A program made the translations under genes and the position numbers. Of a DNA stretch of 64,000 nt, positions 53,753 through 63,010 are shown piece by piece. This DNA comes from Burkholderiales bacterium (GTDB lineage Bacteria > Pseudomonadota > Gammaproteobacteria > Burkholderiales > Burkholderiaceae_C), in the NCBI GenBank assembly GCA_003963005.1, contig RXJW01000064.1, forward strand, positions 1-64,000, read 5' to 3'. The notes below the pieces were generated by a model. The model ran no database searches, was not told where the DNA came from, and was given only the letters and a program-made list of their open reading frames with translations. Within the stretch, counting starts at the first letter, position 1; each line of letters opens with the position of its first letter.

Positions 53753-56182
53753 TCAAGGCGGCGGCTTCGCCACCAGCCGTCGCATGACCTCCTGCAGCCG
53801 GGCCAGGCGGACGGGCTTGGACACGATGTCATTCATGCCGGCTCGCTGGGCGGCGTGGAGTTCGTCCGAGATCACCGAACCGGTCAAGGCCACGACAGGC
53901 AGCTGCCCGGCGGGACCGAGCGCGCGGACTTCGCGGACCACCGCGATGCCGTCCTTGTGCCGGAGGTGGATGTCCAGGAAGACGATGTCGAAGGGCTGGC
54001 CGCGTTCGAAGGCCCCGCGGATCGCCTGCAGCGCAGCGTCGCCATCGCTGACCCCGACGGGCGTCGCGCCCTGGCGTGCCAGCAGGTCGACCAGCACCTG
54101 CCGGGAGCGGTCGTCATCTTCCACGATCAGGATGCGGCTGCCCTCGAAGGCCGAGCGGTTCGTCACCGGCCTCGGCGGCGCCGCGGTCGCCCGGTCGGCG
54201 GGCGGCAGGGGCAGTTCCAGCCAGAAGCAACTCCCCTGGCCGTGGAGGCTGCTCACGCCCACGTCACCGCCCATCAGGTGGGCGAGGTCACGCGAGATCG
54301 CCAGGCCAAGGCCCGTGCCGCGGGCCTTGGTGAACTTGTCTTCGCCGGCCTGGGCGTAGGCCTGGAACAGCCGTGCCTGCTCCGGCGCCGTCAGGCCGCG
54401 GCCGGTGTCGTGCACCTCGAAGCGCAGGCGCTGCTCGCCGGACCGGCGCACGACGAGCCGCACACTCCCCGCCGCCGTGAACTTGAAGGCATTCGACAGG
54501 TAGTTGTTGAGGATCTGGAGGATCCGCAGCGAATCCCCACGCACCATGCCCGCGGCCTCGACCTCGCCCTGGACCTCCACCGAGAAACTCAGCCCCTGCC
54601 GCTGGGCCAGCGCCGCGTACGTGGTTTGCAGGGAGGTCGTCAGATCGGCCAGGCTGAAGTCGACCGGCTCGATGGCGAGCTTGCCGGCCTCCATCTTGGA
54701 CATGTCCAGCACATCCGACACCACCAGGGTCAGCGAGCCGGCGCTCTCGACCAGCATGTCCAGGTACTGCTTGCGCTCGTCCGGCGAGATCTGGTGTGAA
54801 TTGGCCAGTTCCGCCAGGCCGACGACCACATTGAGCGGGGTGCGAATCTCGTGGCTGATGTAGGCCAGGAAATCGGATTTCGCCTGTGCCTGCGCCACGG
54901 CAGCGGCGCGATCGCGCTCCAGTGCCAAGGCCTCCTGCTTCAGGCGCGCCTTGCCCCGGGCCTCGATCAGCGACATGCGAAAGGCGATCAGCATCGCCAT
55001 CGCCATCGCATTGAGGTTGAGGGGAATCATGGCCGCGAAATAGAGGAAATCAAATCCCTCCGGCCGCAAACTGGCCCACGGACCGAGGAAGAACAGGGTA
55101 TAGGTGGCGCTGGCGGCAATCTGGGCGCGCAAGATCCGGACCGTGAATCGGTCGAATTGCGTGGAGCACACGAGCAGCGTGAACGACCACATCGACAACC
55201 CGACCGCGGCCGTCGTCACGACGATCATGGCCATCTGCGGCAGATTCATCAGGTAGAGCAGCAGCCCGACCAATGGCACGACCCTCGACAGCCGATAGCC
55301 ATGCTGCACCCACGGCGGGGCCTGCAGGATCAGGGCGATATGTGCCATCAGGTTCGCCACGGCGAACAAGAGCAATGCGCCGGACGGGACATGCAGGCCA
55401 CTCAACAGGTGTTCCGCGCCGGGCGCAAAGTAGGCGGCGGCAAGTCCGCTCGTGAGAGAAACATGGACGATCGCTGCAAAGTCATAGGCTGCGGTGGTCA
55501 GCCATAAGGTTTGCCGCGTGATCATGTAGGCCAGCAGCGATACCGATATCGCCAAGATCACCAAACCGAGATACGTCGAGTAGATGATGCTGAAGCCGAG
55601 TTCCGTGGCCATCGCCCGACCCAGCGGCACGACCGCCAGTTTCACGGTCGCCACATTGGCCTGCAGTCGCAGATAGACCGTGGTGGCCCGGTCCTGCTGC
55701 AATTGCAAAGGAAACGCCGGCCCGAGGTTCGGGGCGAGTTTGACGCGGTGGTCGTCGTTGAGGCCCAGCGGCGTGGGTCGCCAGACACCCTGGGCGTCTT
55801 TCTGGAACAGCACGGCCGACTCGATGAACGCCGGCCACAACCACAGCCAATGGTCCGAGCCCGCCGACGTGGGCTTCAGGCGCAGCTTGAACCAGACCGG
55901 GTGCTTCGGGTAGCCCACGAAGGCATTGACGCCCTTCACCGGCGAAAAGGTCTGGTGCTCGGCCTCGTCGATGGTGACGCGGTCGCTGACATCGACCCAC
56001 ATGCCACGTTCGACCACCACGTCCGGCGATGCCTCGGGGGCCGCGGTGCTGGCCGTTTCGACGGGCGAGCCGACGGGCGCCTGTTGTGCGGCCGCCGGCA
56101 TGCAGCATGCGGCGACCAGCATCGCCCCACAAGCGATGGCGCTGCGGGATGCCCGCAGCCAAGCTCTGCCGAATGGGTCCAC
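53753..56182 (-). CDS. 7TMR-DISM hybrid sensor histidine kinase
   Basis: About 809 aa. A signal peptide (ACGAMLVAACCMPAAAQQ) is followed by a periplasmic carbohydrate-binding-like 7TMR-DISMED2 domain (GYPKHPVWFKLRL; WLWLWPAFIESAVLF), seven helices, HisKA with His444 in YISHEIRTPLN, HATPase (NNYLSNAFKFTAAG; DTGRGL; GTGLGLAISRDLAHLMGG) and a receiver with Asp737 in VFLDIHLRHKDG. The sensor type is known to bind carbohydrates or small ligands. GTG at 56182 puts the signal peptide at the N-terminus; a GTG at 56287 is an alternative. Converges with argJ. Confidence 0.88.
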   Translation of the reverse strand: MDPFGRAWLRASRSAIACGAMLVAACCMPAAAQQAPVGSPVETASTAAPEASPDVVVERGMWVDVSDRVTIDEAEHQTFSPVKGVNAFVGYPKHPVWFKLRLKPTSAGSDHWLWLWPAFIESAVLFQKDAQGVWRPTPLGLNDDHRVKLAPNLGPAFPLQLQQDRATTVYLRLQANVATVKLAVVPLGRAMATELGFSIIYSTYLGLVILAISVSLLAYMITRQTLWLTTAAYDFAAIVHVSLTSGLAAAYFAPGAEHLLSGLHVPSGALLLFAVANLMAHIALILQAPPWVQHGYRLSRVVPLVGLLLYLMNLPQMAMIVVTTAAVGLSMWSFTLLVCSTQFDRFTVRILRAQIAASATYTLFFLGPWASLRPEGFDFLYFAAMIPLNLNAMAMAMLIAFRMSLIEARGKARLKQEALALERDRAAAVAQAQAKSDFLAYISHEIRTPLNVVVGLAELANSHQISPDERKQYLDMLVESAGSLTLVVSDVLDMSKMEAGKLAIEPVDFSLADLTTSLQTTYAALAQRQGLSFSVEVQGEVEAAGMVRGDSLRILQILNNYLSNAFKFTAAGSVRLVVRRSGEQRLRFEVHDTGRGLTAPEQARLFQAYAQAGEDKFTKARGTGLGLAISRDLAHLMGGDVGVSSLHGQGSCFWLELPLPPADRATAAPPRPVTNRSAFEGSRILIVEDDDRSRQVLVDLLARQGATPVGVSDGDAALQAIRGAFERGQPFDIVFLDIHLRHKDGIAVVREVRALGPAGQLPVVALTGSVISDELHAAQRAGMNDIVSKPVRLARLQEVMRRLVAKPPP

Positions 56183-56335
56183 CGTCAGCGCCCCCTGCGG
56201 TTGGGTGTCGCCGGCGTCGTACGGCAACGCCGGCCCCGGTGGACCGGCCCCCTGACGGCCGATTCGGGTCGGCAGGTCTGAATCCACGTACTGCGGGATG
56301 GTATCGGGGGTTCGGCTCGGCGCCGATTCCGATCA

Positions 56336-56359
56336 GCGCACAGGCCATTGCCTGTGCGC
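56336..56359. promoter_or_regulatory. Perfect 10-bp inverted repeat in a divergent promoter region
   Basis: GCGCACAGGC (56336-56345) and GCCTGTGCGC (56350-56359) with a CATT centre lie between the 7TM kinase (minus) and the prolyl oligopeptidase (plus). No T-run follows on either strand, so an operator is more likely than a terminator. Confidence 0.55.
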
Positions 56360-56455
56360 ATGGCGGCGTGGGCAGGCTAAACCCTGCGTGACCATCGGCC
56401 CATTCGGGCGCTGCGAAGAGAATCGCGGCTGTTGCTCAACCACGGACATCGCCCG

Positions 56456-58585
56456 ATGAAGCTCACCCTGTCAGCCCTTACCCTCGCCGCCGTCGTCGCC
56501 ACGAGCGCCCAGGCGCAAGGTCTCAGCTACCCGGTCACCCGCAAGGTCGACCAGGTCGATACCTACCACGGCAGCACCGTCGCTGACCCCTACCGCTGGC
56601 TGGAAGACGACAACAGCGCCGACACCAAGGCCTGGGTCGTCCAGCAGAACGAAGTCACCGAGAAGTTCCTGGCCGCCATGCCTCAGCGCCTGCCGGCGCG
56701 CCGCATCTACACCGAGCTGTACAACTTCGAACGCTTCGGCATCCCGTTCCACGAGGGCGGCCGCTACTTCTGGAGCCGCAACGACGGCCTGCAGCAGCAG
56801 AACGTGCTGTACACGGCCAAGTCGCTGAAGGACGCGCCGCAGGTCGCGCTCGACCCCAACACGATGAGCAAGGACGGCACCGTCGCGCTCAGCGGCTTCG
56901 TGCCCTCGCGCGACGGCAAGCTCGTGGCCTACGGTGTGGCGGGTGCCGGCTCCGACTGGCAGACCTGGAAGGTGCGCAACCTGGCCACCGGCCAGGATCT
57001 CCCCGACCAGATCGACTGGGTCAAGTTCAGCAGCGCCTCCTGGACGGCCGACGGCAAGGGCTTCTTCTATGCCCGCTACGACGCGCCGAAGGACGGCGAG
57101 AAGCTCAAGGGGGCCAACTACTTCCAGAAGCTCTACTACCACCGCCTGGGCACGCCGCAGTCCGAGGACGTGCTGGTCGCCGAGAACCGCGACGACAAGG
57201 AATGGGGCTTCGGCACCGAGGTGAGCGACGACGGCCAGCTGCTGCTGATCAGCGTCTGGAAGAGCGCCGGCAGCAAGAACGGCTTGATGGTGCTGCCCCT
57301 GCCCAAGGGCAAGTTCGCCGGCGGCAAGCCGCAGCCGGTCACGTTGGCGTTCGATGCGCAGTATTCGCCGGTCGCTGCGGTGGGCGGCAAGCTCATCGTC
57401 AAGACCGACAAGGATGCGCCGCGCGGCAAGCTGGTCGCCATCGACCTGAAGAACCCCGCCCCGACGGCCTGGAAGACGCTCGTGGCCGAGGGCCCGGACG
57501 CCATGACCGCGGCGTCGGCCGTGGGTAGCCGCTACCTGCTGAGCTACCTGCACGATGCCGCCACGCTCGTGCGCGTGCACGGTGCCGACGGCAAGCTGCT
57601 GTCCGACGTGACCCTGCCGGGCATCGGCACGGCCAGCGGCTTTGGCGGCCGCTGGGGCGACCGCGAGACCTTCTTCAGCTACACCAGCCTCACGACGCCG
57701 GCGTCCATCTACCGCTACGACGTGAAGAGCGGCAAGACCGAGCTGTTCAAGGCGCCCAAGACGGCCTTCAACAGCGATGAGTACGAGACCCGCCGCGAGT
57801 TCGTCACCAGCAAGGACGGCACCCGCTTCCCGATCTTCATCGCCGCCAGGAAGGGCCTGAAGCTCGACGGCACGAACCCCACGCTGCTCTACGGCTACGG
57901 CGGCTTCGACATCCCGATCACGCCGGGCTACGGCGTGACCGCCGCCACCTGGCTCAAGATGGGCGGTGTCTACGTGATCGCCTCCATCCGGGGCGGCGGC
58001 GAGTACGGCTCGGCCTGGCATGACGCCGGCACCAAGCTGAAGAAGCAGAACGTGTTCGACGACTTCATCGCCGCTGGCGAATGGCTCGTCGCCAACAAGG
58101 TGGCCAGCCCCGCCACGCTGGCGATCAACGGCGGCTCCAACGGCGGCCTGCTGGTCGGTGCGGTCACGAACCAGCGCCCCGACCTGTTCGCGGCCGCGGT
58201 GCCGCAGGTCGGCGTGATGGACATGCTGCGCTACCAGAACTTCACGATCGGCTGGGCCTGGGCGACCGACTACGGGACCTCCAAGGACAGCCCCGAGATG
58301 TTCAAGGCGCTGCTGGCCTACTCGCCGCTGCACAACATCAAGAGCGGCGTGAACTACCCGGCCGTGCTCGTCACCACGGGCGACCATGACGACCGCGTCG
58401 TGCCGGCGCACAGCTTCAAGTACACCGCCGCACTGCAGGCGGCCGAGACGGGCGCTGCGCCGAAGCTGATCCGCATCGAGACCAATGCCGGCCACGGCGC
58501 GGGCAAGCCCACCTCCAAGATCATCGAGGAGCGCAGCGACGTGCTGGCCTTCATCGCGAACACGATGAAGCTGGACGTGAAGTGA
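56456..58585 (+). CDS. Prolyl oligopeptidase family serine peptidase (S9A), exported
   Basis: The 709-aa protein has a signal peptide (MKLTLSALTLAAVVATSAQA), a seven-bladed propeller and an alpha/beta-hydrolase domain. Catalytic residues: Ser561 in NGGSNGGLL, an Asp in GDHDDRVVP and His in NAGHGAGKP. WLEDDNSADTKAWVVQQN and FSRNDGLQQQNVLY-like FWSRNDGLQQQNVLY are family N-terminal blocks. It cleaves after proline in peptides, probably in the periplasm. ATG at 56456 precedes the signal peptide. A GNAT gene overlaps its stop. Confidence 0.94.
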   Translation: MKLTLSALTLAAVVATSAQAQGLSYPVTRKVDQVDTYHGSTVADPYRWLEDDNSADTKAWVVQQNEVTEKFLAAMPQRLPARRIYTELYNFERFGIPFHEGGRYFWSRNDGLQQQNVLYTAKSLKDAPQVALDPNTMSKDGTVALSGFVPSRDGKLVAYGVAGAGSDWQTWKVRNLATGQDLPDQIDWVKFSSASWTADGKGFFYARYDAPKDGEKLKGANYFQKLYYHRLGTPQSEDVLVAENRDDKEWGFGTEVSDDGQLLLISVWKSAGSKNGLMVLPLPKGKFAGGKPQPVTLAFDAQYSPVAAVGGKLIVKTDKDAPRGKLVAIDLKNPAPTAWKTLVAEGPDAMTAASAVGSRYLLSYLHDAATLVRVHGADGKLLSDVTLPGIGTASGFGGRWGDRETFFSYTSLTTPASIYRYDVKSGKTELFKAPKTAFNSDEYETRREFVTSKDGTRFPIFIAARKGLKLDGTNPTLLYGYGGFDIPITPGYGVTAATWLKMGGVYVIASIRGGGEYGSAWHDAGTKLKKQNVFDDFIAAGEWLVANKVASPATLAINGGSNGGLLVGAVTNQRPDLFAAAVPQVGVMDMLRYQNFTIGWAWATDYGTSKDSPEMFKALLAYSPLHNIKSGVNYPAVLVTTGDHDDRVVPAHSFKYTAALQAAETGAAPKLIRIETNAGHGAGKPTSKIIEERSDVLAFIANTMKLDVK

Positions 58586-59028
58586 TGGCCGAGGTCGCCC
58601 TGCGCGACCTGGGCCTGTCGGACGTCGAGGCGCTGGTGGCCCTCTACCAGCACCTCAACGCCGGCGACGCGCCACCCACCGCCGAGGCGGTGCAGGCGGT
58701 CTTCGCCCACCCGGGGCTGCGGCATGTCGGCGCCTTCCGGGGCGGCGAGCTGATCGCGAGCTGCAACCTCGCGGTCATTCCCAACCTCACGCGCGGCGGG
58801 CGGTCGTATGGCGTCATCGAGAACGTGGTGACGCATGCCGCGCATCGCGGCCAGGGGCACGGGCAGGCGGTGGTGCGCCACGCGCTGTCGCAAGCCTGGG
58901 CCGCCGGCTGCTACAAGGTCGTGCTGACCACCAGCCGCAAGGACCCGGCCGTCTGGGCGTTCTACGAGCGCTGCGGCTTCGACAGCGGCGACAAGCGCGC
59001 CTTCGTCATCCGCGCGCCGCTCGGCTGA
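58585..59028 (+). CDS. GNAT-family N-acetyltransferase
   Basis: The 147-aa protein has the acetyl-CoA-binding motif A in ENVVTHAAHRGQGHGQAVVRHAL (RGQGHG being Q/R-x-x-G-x-G/A) and the C-terminal VWAFYERCGF block. Substrate unknown. Its ATG overlaps the TGA of the prolyl oligopeptidase by 1 nt, so the two are co-transcribed. Confidence 0.88.
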   Translation: MAEVALRDLGLSDVEALVALYQHLNAGDAPPTAEAVQAVFAHPGLRHVGAFRGGELIASCNLAVIPNLTRGGRSYGVIENVVTHAAHRGQGHGQAVVRHALSQAWAAGCYKVVLTTSRKDPAVWAFYERCGFDSGDKRAFVIRAPLG

Positions 59029-59032
59029 GGCC

Positions 59033-60307
59033 TCAGAAGTTCACCGCCTTGGTCTTGAAGCCGCGCGCCACCAGCGTGGCATTGATCAGTTGTGCCTGCT
59101 CGCGGCTCGCGAACGGCCACACCGCGGCCCGCCAGCCTTCGGGCGTCTGGATGACGTCGGCCTGCAGGCCGTCCGGGTCGCCATGCACGCCGTCGAGGCC
59201 GGCCTGCATCTTCTTGAGCAGGGCCTCGGCTTCGGCCTTGGTGCCCGGCGGACCGACCAGGGCGACGACGACCTTGTTCGGTGACTTGGCCATGCGCACC
59301 AGGCGCGGGTCCGCCGGCTCGGCCTTGGACTCGCCGGCCTTCGCCGGCCTGGCCTCGCCCTTGGCCTCCGCCGGGGCCGTCTTGTCGGCGGCGCTTTCAC
59401 CGGCCTCGGCTGGCTGGCTGCGCAGCAGCGGTGGGCGCTTGATGCCGTCCGCGCGTTCCACCAGGCGTGGGCGGATGTCGGGCGGGGGCGCATCGGGGTC
59501 GGGTTCGCTGGCCGGCGGCATCGGCGCAGCCGCGGCGCTGGCGGCCTCCGCCGACGAGGCGGGTGCTGAAGCCGCCCCGTCGGCCTCCGATGCGGCGGAC
59601 GCCGGTGCCGACACTGGTGCAGGCGCGCTGGCGGGCACCGAGACGGCAGGGACCGCTTCGGGCGCCACGGGCACGACCGCCGCCGGCCGCAGCCACCACG
59701 CCGCACCGCCCGCGAGCAGCACCAGCACGGCCGCTGCCGCGCCGACCCGCACCGGGTCCCACAGCCGGCGCCCGATGATTTCCGACGGAATGCCCCGCCC
59801 GGCCAGCACGCGCGTGCGCTTGCTGCCGCGGTCGATGCCGGCCGTCATCAGGTAGATCTCGAACGGCCAGCCGCTGTGGCGGCTCGCCAGCGCCTCGTCG
59901 ATGACGATGACGCGCCAGGGCCGGGTCTCCGGCGTGGCGGGCGGCTCCGTGAAGCCGTGCGCGAGCGCGAAGCCCTCCACCCGCCGCGGGCTCAGCCCCG
60001 GCAGGAAGCGTTCGCTGAAGGCCCGCCATTGCGTCCGCGGCTTGAGGCCCGGCAGCCGGACACGGCCGGCCAGGCCACGCAGACGCTGCACGAACGAGGC
60101 CAGGGCCGACGGCCGCGGCGCTGCCGCCAGCTCGTCGAATCCGACGGCGTCGGTGAGCACGGGCTCGACCAGCCCGCCCGCCTCGGCCGAGGCGCGCACG
60201 AAGGGCAGGGCCACCACGCCCACGGTGTGCACGTCGTCCACGGCGATACGACGCGCCAGCGGGTGGCGGTTGTGCCAGGCGACGATCTGTTCGGCAAGAC
60301 GCTCCAT
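59033..60307 (-). CDS. Single-pass membrane protein with SPOR-like C-terminal domain
   Basis: The 424-aa protein has an N-terminal cytoplasmic domain of about 190 residues that I do not recognise (ends LAGRGIPSEIIGRRLWDP), one helix (VGAAAAVLVLLAGGAAWWL), a long Ala/Pro/Ser/Glu linker with low complexity, and a C-terminal domain VVVALVGPPGTKAEAEALLKK ... WRAAVWPFASREQAQLINATLVARGFKTKAVNF typical in pattern of SPOR peptidoglycan-binding domains (positions about 345-424). Possibly an envelope or cell-division factor (inference). Convergent with the GNAT gene, 4-nt gap. Confidence 0.65.
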   Translation of the reverse strand: MERLAEQIVAWHNRHPLARRIAVDDVHTVGVVALPFVRASAEAGGLVEPVLTDAVGFDELAAAPRPSALASFVQRLRGLAGRVRLPGLKPRTQWRAFSERFLPGLSPRRVEGFALAHGFTEPPATPETRPWRVIVIDEALASRHSGWPFEIYLMTAGIDRGSKRTRVLAGRGIPSEIIGRRLWDPVRVGAAAAVLVLLAGGAAWWLRPAAVVPVAPEAVPAVSVPASAPAPVSAPASAASEADGAASAPASSAEAASAAAAPMPPASEPDPDAPPPDIRPRLVERADGIKRPPLLRSQPAEAGESAADKTAPAEAKGEARPAKAGESKAEPADPRLVRMAKSPNKVVVALVGPPGTKAEAEALLKKMQAGLDGVHGDPDGLQADVIQTPEGWRAAVWPFASREQAQLINATLVARGFKTKAVNF

Positions 60308-60365
60308 GACGGATGGATCATCCCCCGGCCGGCACGGCGCCGGCGCGGGGATCAGGCTGGTGAAG

Positions 60366-61025
60366 TCAGCCCAGTTGCTTCAGCAGCCAGGCGTTCAGGT
60401 CCCGGATCTCTTCCAGGCAGACCGAATGCGGCATCGGGTAGTCATGCCATTCGACGTCGTGACCCAGGGCCACGAGCGCGTCGCGGCTGGCGGTGCCGCG
60501 GGCGGGCACGACGATGTCGTCGTGTGTGCCGTGCGCCAGGAAGATCGGCAGGTCGGCGTTGGCCGGGGCGCGCTCGGCGGCCGTCGTGGCGGCCAGCGGC
60601 AGATAACCCGACAGGCCCACGGCACCGGCCAGCCGCTCGGGGTAGCGCAGGGCCGTCATCAGCGCCATCGCGCAGCCCTGCGAGAAGCCCGCGATCACGA
60701 TACGGTTCGCCGGCACGCCGCGGGCACGCTCCTGGTCGACCAGCGCGGCGATGGCCGCCTGCGACGCGCGTAGGCCGGCTTCGTCCTCGCGGCGGACGAG
60801 GTCGGTGCCGAGGATGTCGTACCAGGCGCGCATCACGTAGCCGCCGTTGATCGTGACGGGGCGTTCGGGCGCATGCGGGAAGATGAACCGCACGGCGCCG
60901 AGTGCGCGCAGGTCCAGCTCGCCGCAGATCGGCACGAAGTCATGCCCGTCGGCGCCCAGGCCGTGCAGCACGATGAGCGTGGTGCCCGGGTTCGGGCCGG
61001 TGTCGATGACGTGGGTCTCAAGCAT
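60366..61025 (-). CDS. Phospholipase/carboxylesterase family hydrolase
   Basis: The 219-aa alpha/beta hydrolase has the nucleophile elbow GFSQG, Asp in AHGTHDDIVVP and His in YPMPHSVCLEE, and LIVLHGLGADGHDF at the oxyanion side. It matches the small abhydrolase_2 carboxylesterases. Cytoplasmic. It overlaps the upstream GNAT gene by 8 nt. Confidence 0.9.
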   Translation of the reverse strand: MLETHVIDTGPNPGTTLIVLHGLGADGHDFVPICGELDLRALGAVRFIFPHAPERPVTINGGYVMRAWYDILGTDLVRREDEAGLRASQAAIAALVDQERARGVPANRIVIAGFSQGCAMALMTALRYPERLAGAVGLSGYLPLAATTAAERAPANADLPIFLAHGTHDDIVVPARGTASRDALVALGHDVEWHDYPMPHSVCLEEIRDLNAWLLKQLG

Positions 61026-61464
61026 GGCGGGGCCAGTCCTTGCGGTGCAGTTCAAACGGAAGATCGCCCCAGCGGTCCAGGCCGTCGCCGGTGGGCTGCC
61101 AGCCGGCGCGGCGGTAGAAGGCCTCGGCGCGCGAGTTCGGGGCGGTGGCCAGGTCCAGCCGCGTGTGGCCCTGGTCGAACAGCCAGTTCACCATCACGTC
61201 GTGCAGCACGCGGCCGTAGCCCCGGCCGTGCAGGGCGGGGTCGACGAACATCGCCCAGATGTGGCCGTTGCGGGCATCCCCGATCGAGAACCCGGCGATG
61301 CGGCCAGGCGCCAGCTCGACGACCCAGCCGCGGCCGTGGTCTTCGAGGTAGGCATGCAGCTCGGCATCCGAGATGCGGCCGGGGGTGAGGGTGTTCTCGG
61401 TGACGGCGTAGCGCACGCGCCAGAGTTCGGCGGTGTCGTCGCGGGTGGCGATGCGAAGGGTCAT
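61018..61464 (-). CDS. GNAT-family N-acetyltransferase
   Basis: The 148-aa protein has an acetyl-CoA-binding motif in MFVDPALHGRGYGRVLHDVMV and the C-terminal AEAFYRRAGWQPTG. Substrate unknown. ATG at 61464; its 3' end overlaps the esterase start, so the two form an operon, divergent from the phosphatase gene. Confidence 0.9.
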   Translation of the reverse strand: MTLRIATRDDTAELWRVRYAVTENTLTPGRISDAELHAYLEDHGRGWVVELAPGRIAGFSIGDARNGHIWAMFVDPALHGRGYGRVLHDVMVNWLFDQGHTRLDLATAPNSRAEAFYRRAGWQPTGDGLDRWGDLPFELHRKDWPRHA

Positions 61465-61516
61465 GACGTCATTGTCGCGACAGGCGGGCCGCCGGCGCGC
61501 GGTCATGATGCCGGCC

Positions 61517-62188
61517 ATGGGAAGCCTCTACCTCGTCCGCCACGGCCAGGCCAGTTTCGGCGCGGCCGACTACGACCAGCTCAGCCCCCGCGGCCACGAG
61601 CAATGCCGGTTGCTCGGCGCCTACTGGCGGGAGCGCGACCAGCGCTTCGACGCCGTCTTCACGGGCACGCTGCGCCGGCATGCCCAGTCGCTCGCCGGCA
61701 TCGCCGAGGGCCTGGGGCACGACCTGCCCGCCGTGGCCGTGCCCGGCCTGAACGAGTACGACAGCGAGGCCGTGGTGCGCGCCATCCACCCCGGGCCGCT
61801 GGCGCCGCCGCGCGACCCCGAGGCCGTCAAGCAGCACTTCCGCCTGCTGCGCCAGGGCCTGCTCGCCTGGATGGCCGGCGAGACGGTGCCGGCGGGCATG
61901 CCCTCGCACGCCGACTTCGCGGCCGGCGTGGCCGGCGCGCTCGACCGCGTGCGCGAGGTGGGCGTCGGGCGTCAGGTGCTGATCGTCTCCAGCGGCGGCC
62001 CGATCGCAACTGCCGTGGCGCAGGTGCTGTCCACGCCGCCGCAGACCTTCGTCGAGCTGAACCTGCGCATCCGCAACTCGGCCGTGACCGAGTTCGCCTT
62101 CAACCCCAAGCGCCATCACCTCGTCACCTTCAACACGCTGCCGCACCTGGACACGGCCGAGACGCGGGTGCATATCACCCACGCCTGA
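61517..62188 (+). CDS. Histidine phosphatase family protein
   Basis: The 223-aa protein opens with the phosphohistidine motif LYLVRHGQASFG (RHG) and has the second His region in VLIVSSGGPIATAV, where the usual SHG is SGG. So the standard second catalytic His may be missing or lie elsewhere (as written, Ser-Gly-Gly). Length and DYDQLSPRGHEQCRLLG fit the family. Start at 61517 preferred to 61505/61508. Substrate unknown. Confidence 0.85.
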   Translation: MGSLYLVRHGQASFGAADYDQLSPRGHEQCRLLGAYWRERDQRFDAVFTGTLRRHAQSLAGIAEGLGHDLPAVAVPGLNEYDSEAVVRAIHPGPLAPPRDPEAVKQHFRLLRQGLLAWMAGETVPAGMPSHADFAAGVAGALDRVREVGVGRQVLIVSSGGPIATAVAQVLSTPPQTFVELNLRIRNSAVTEFAFNPKRHHLVTFNTLPHLDTAETRVHITHA

Positions 62189-62263
62189 CGCGTCTGCGCG
62201 ACAGCCGCGCCCTCGCAGTCAGGGCAGGATGGTGCCCGCCGGGGGCCGGCGGGAGAAACAGGC

Positions 62264-63006
<743 letters not shown>

Positions 63007-63010
<4 letters not shown>

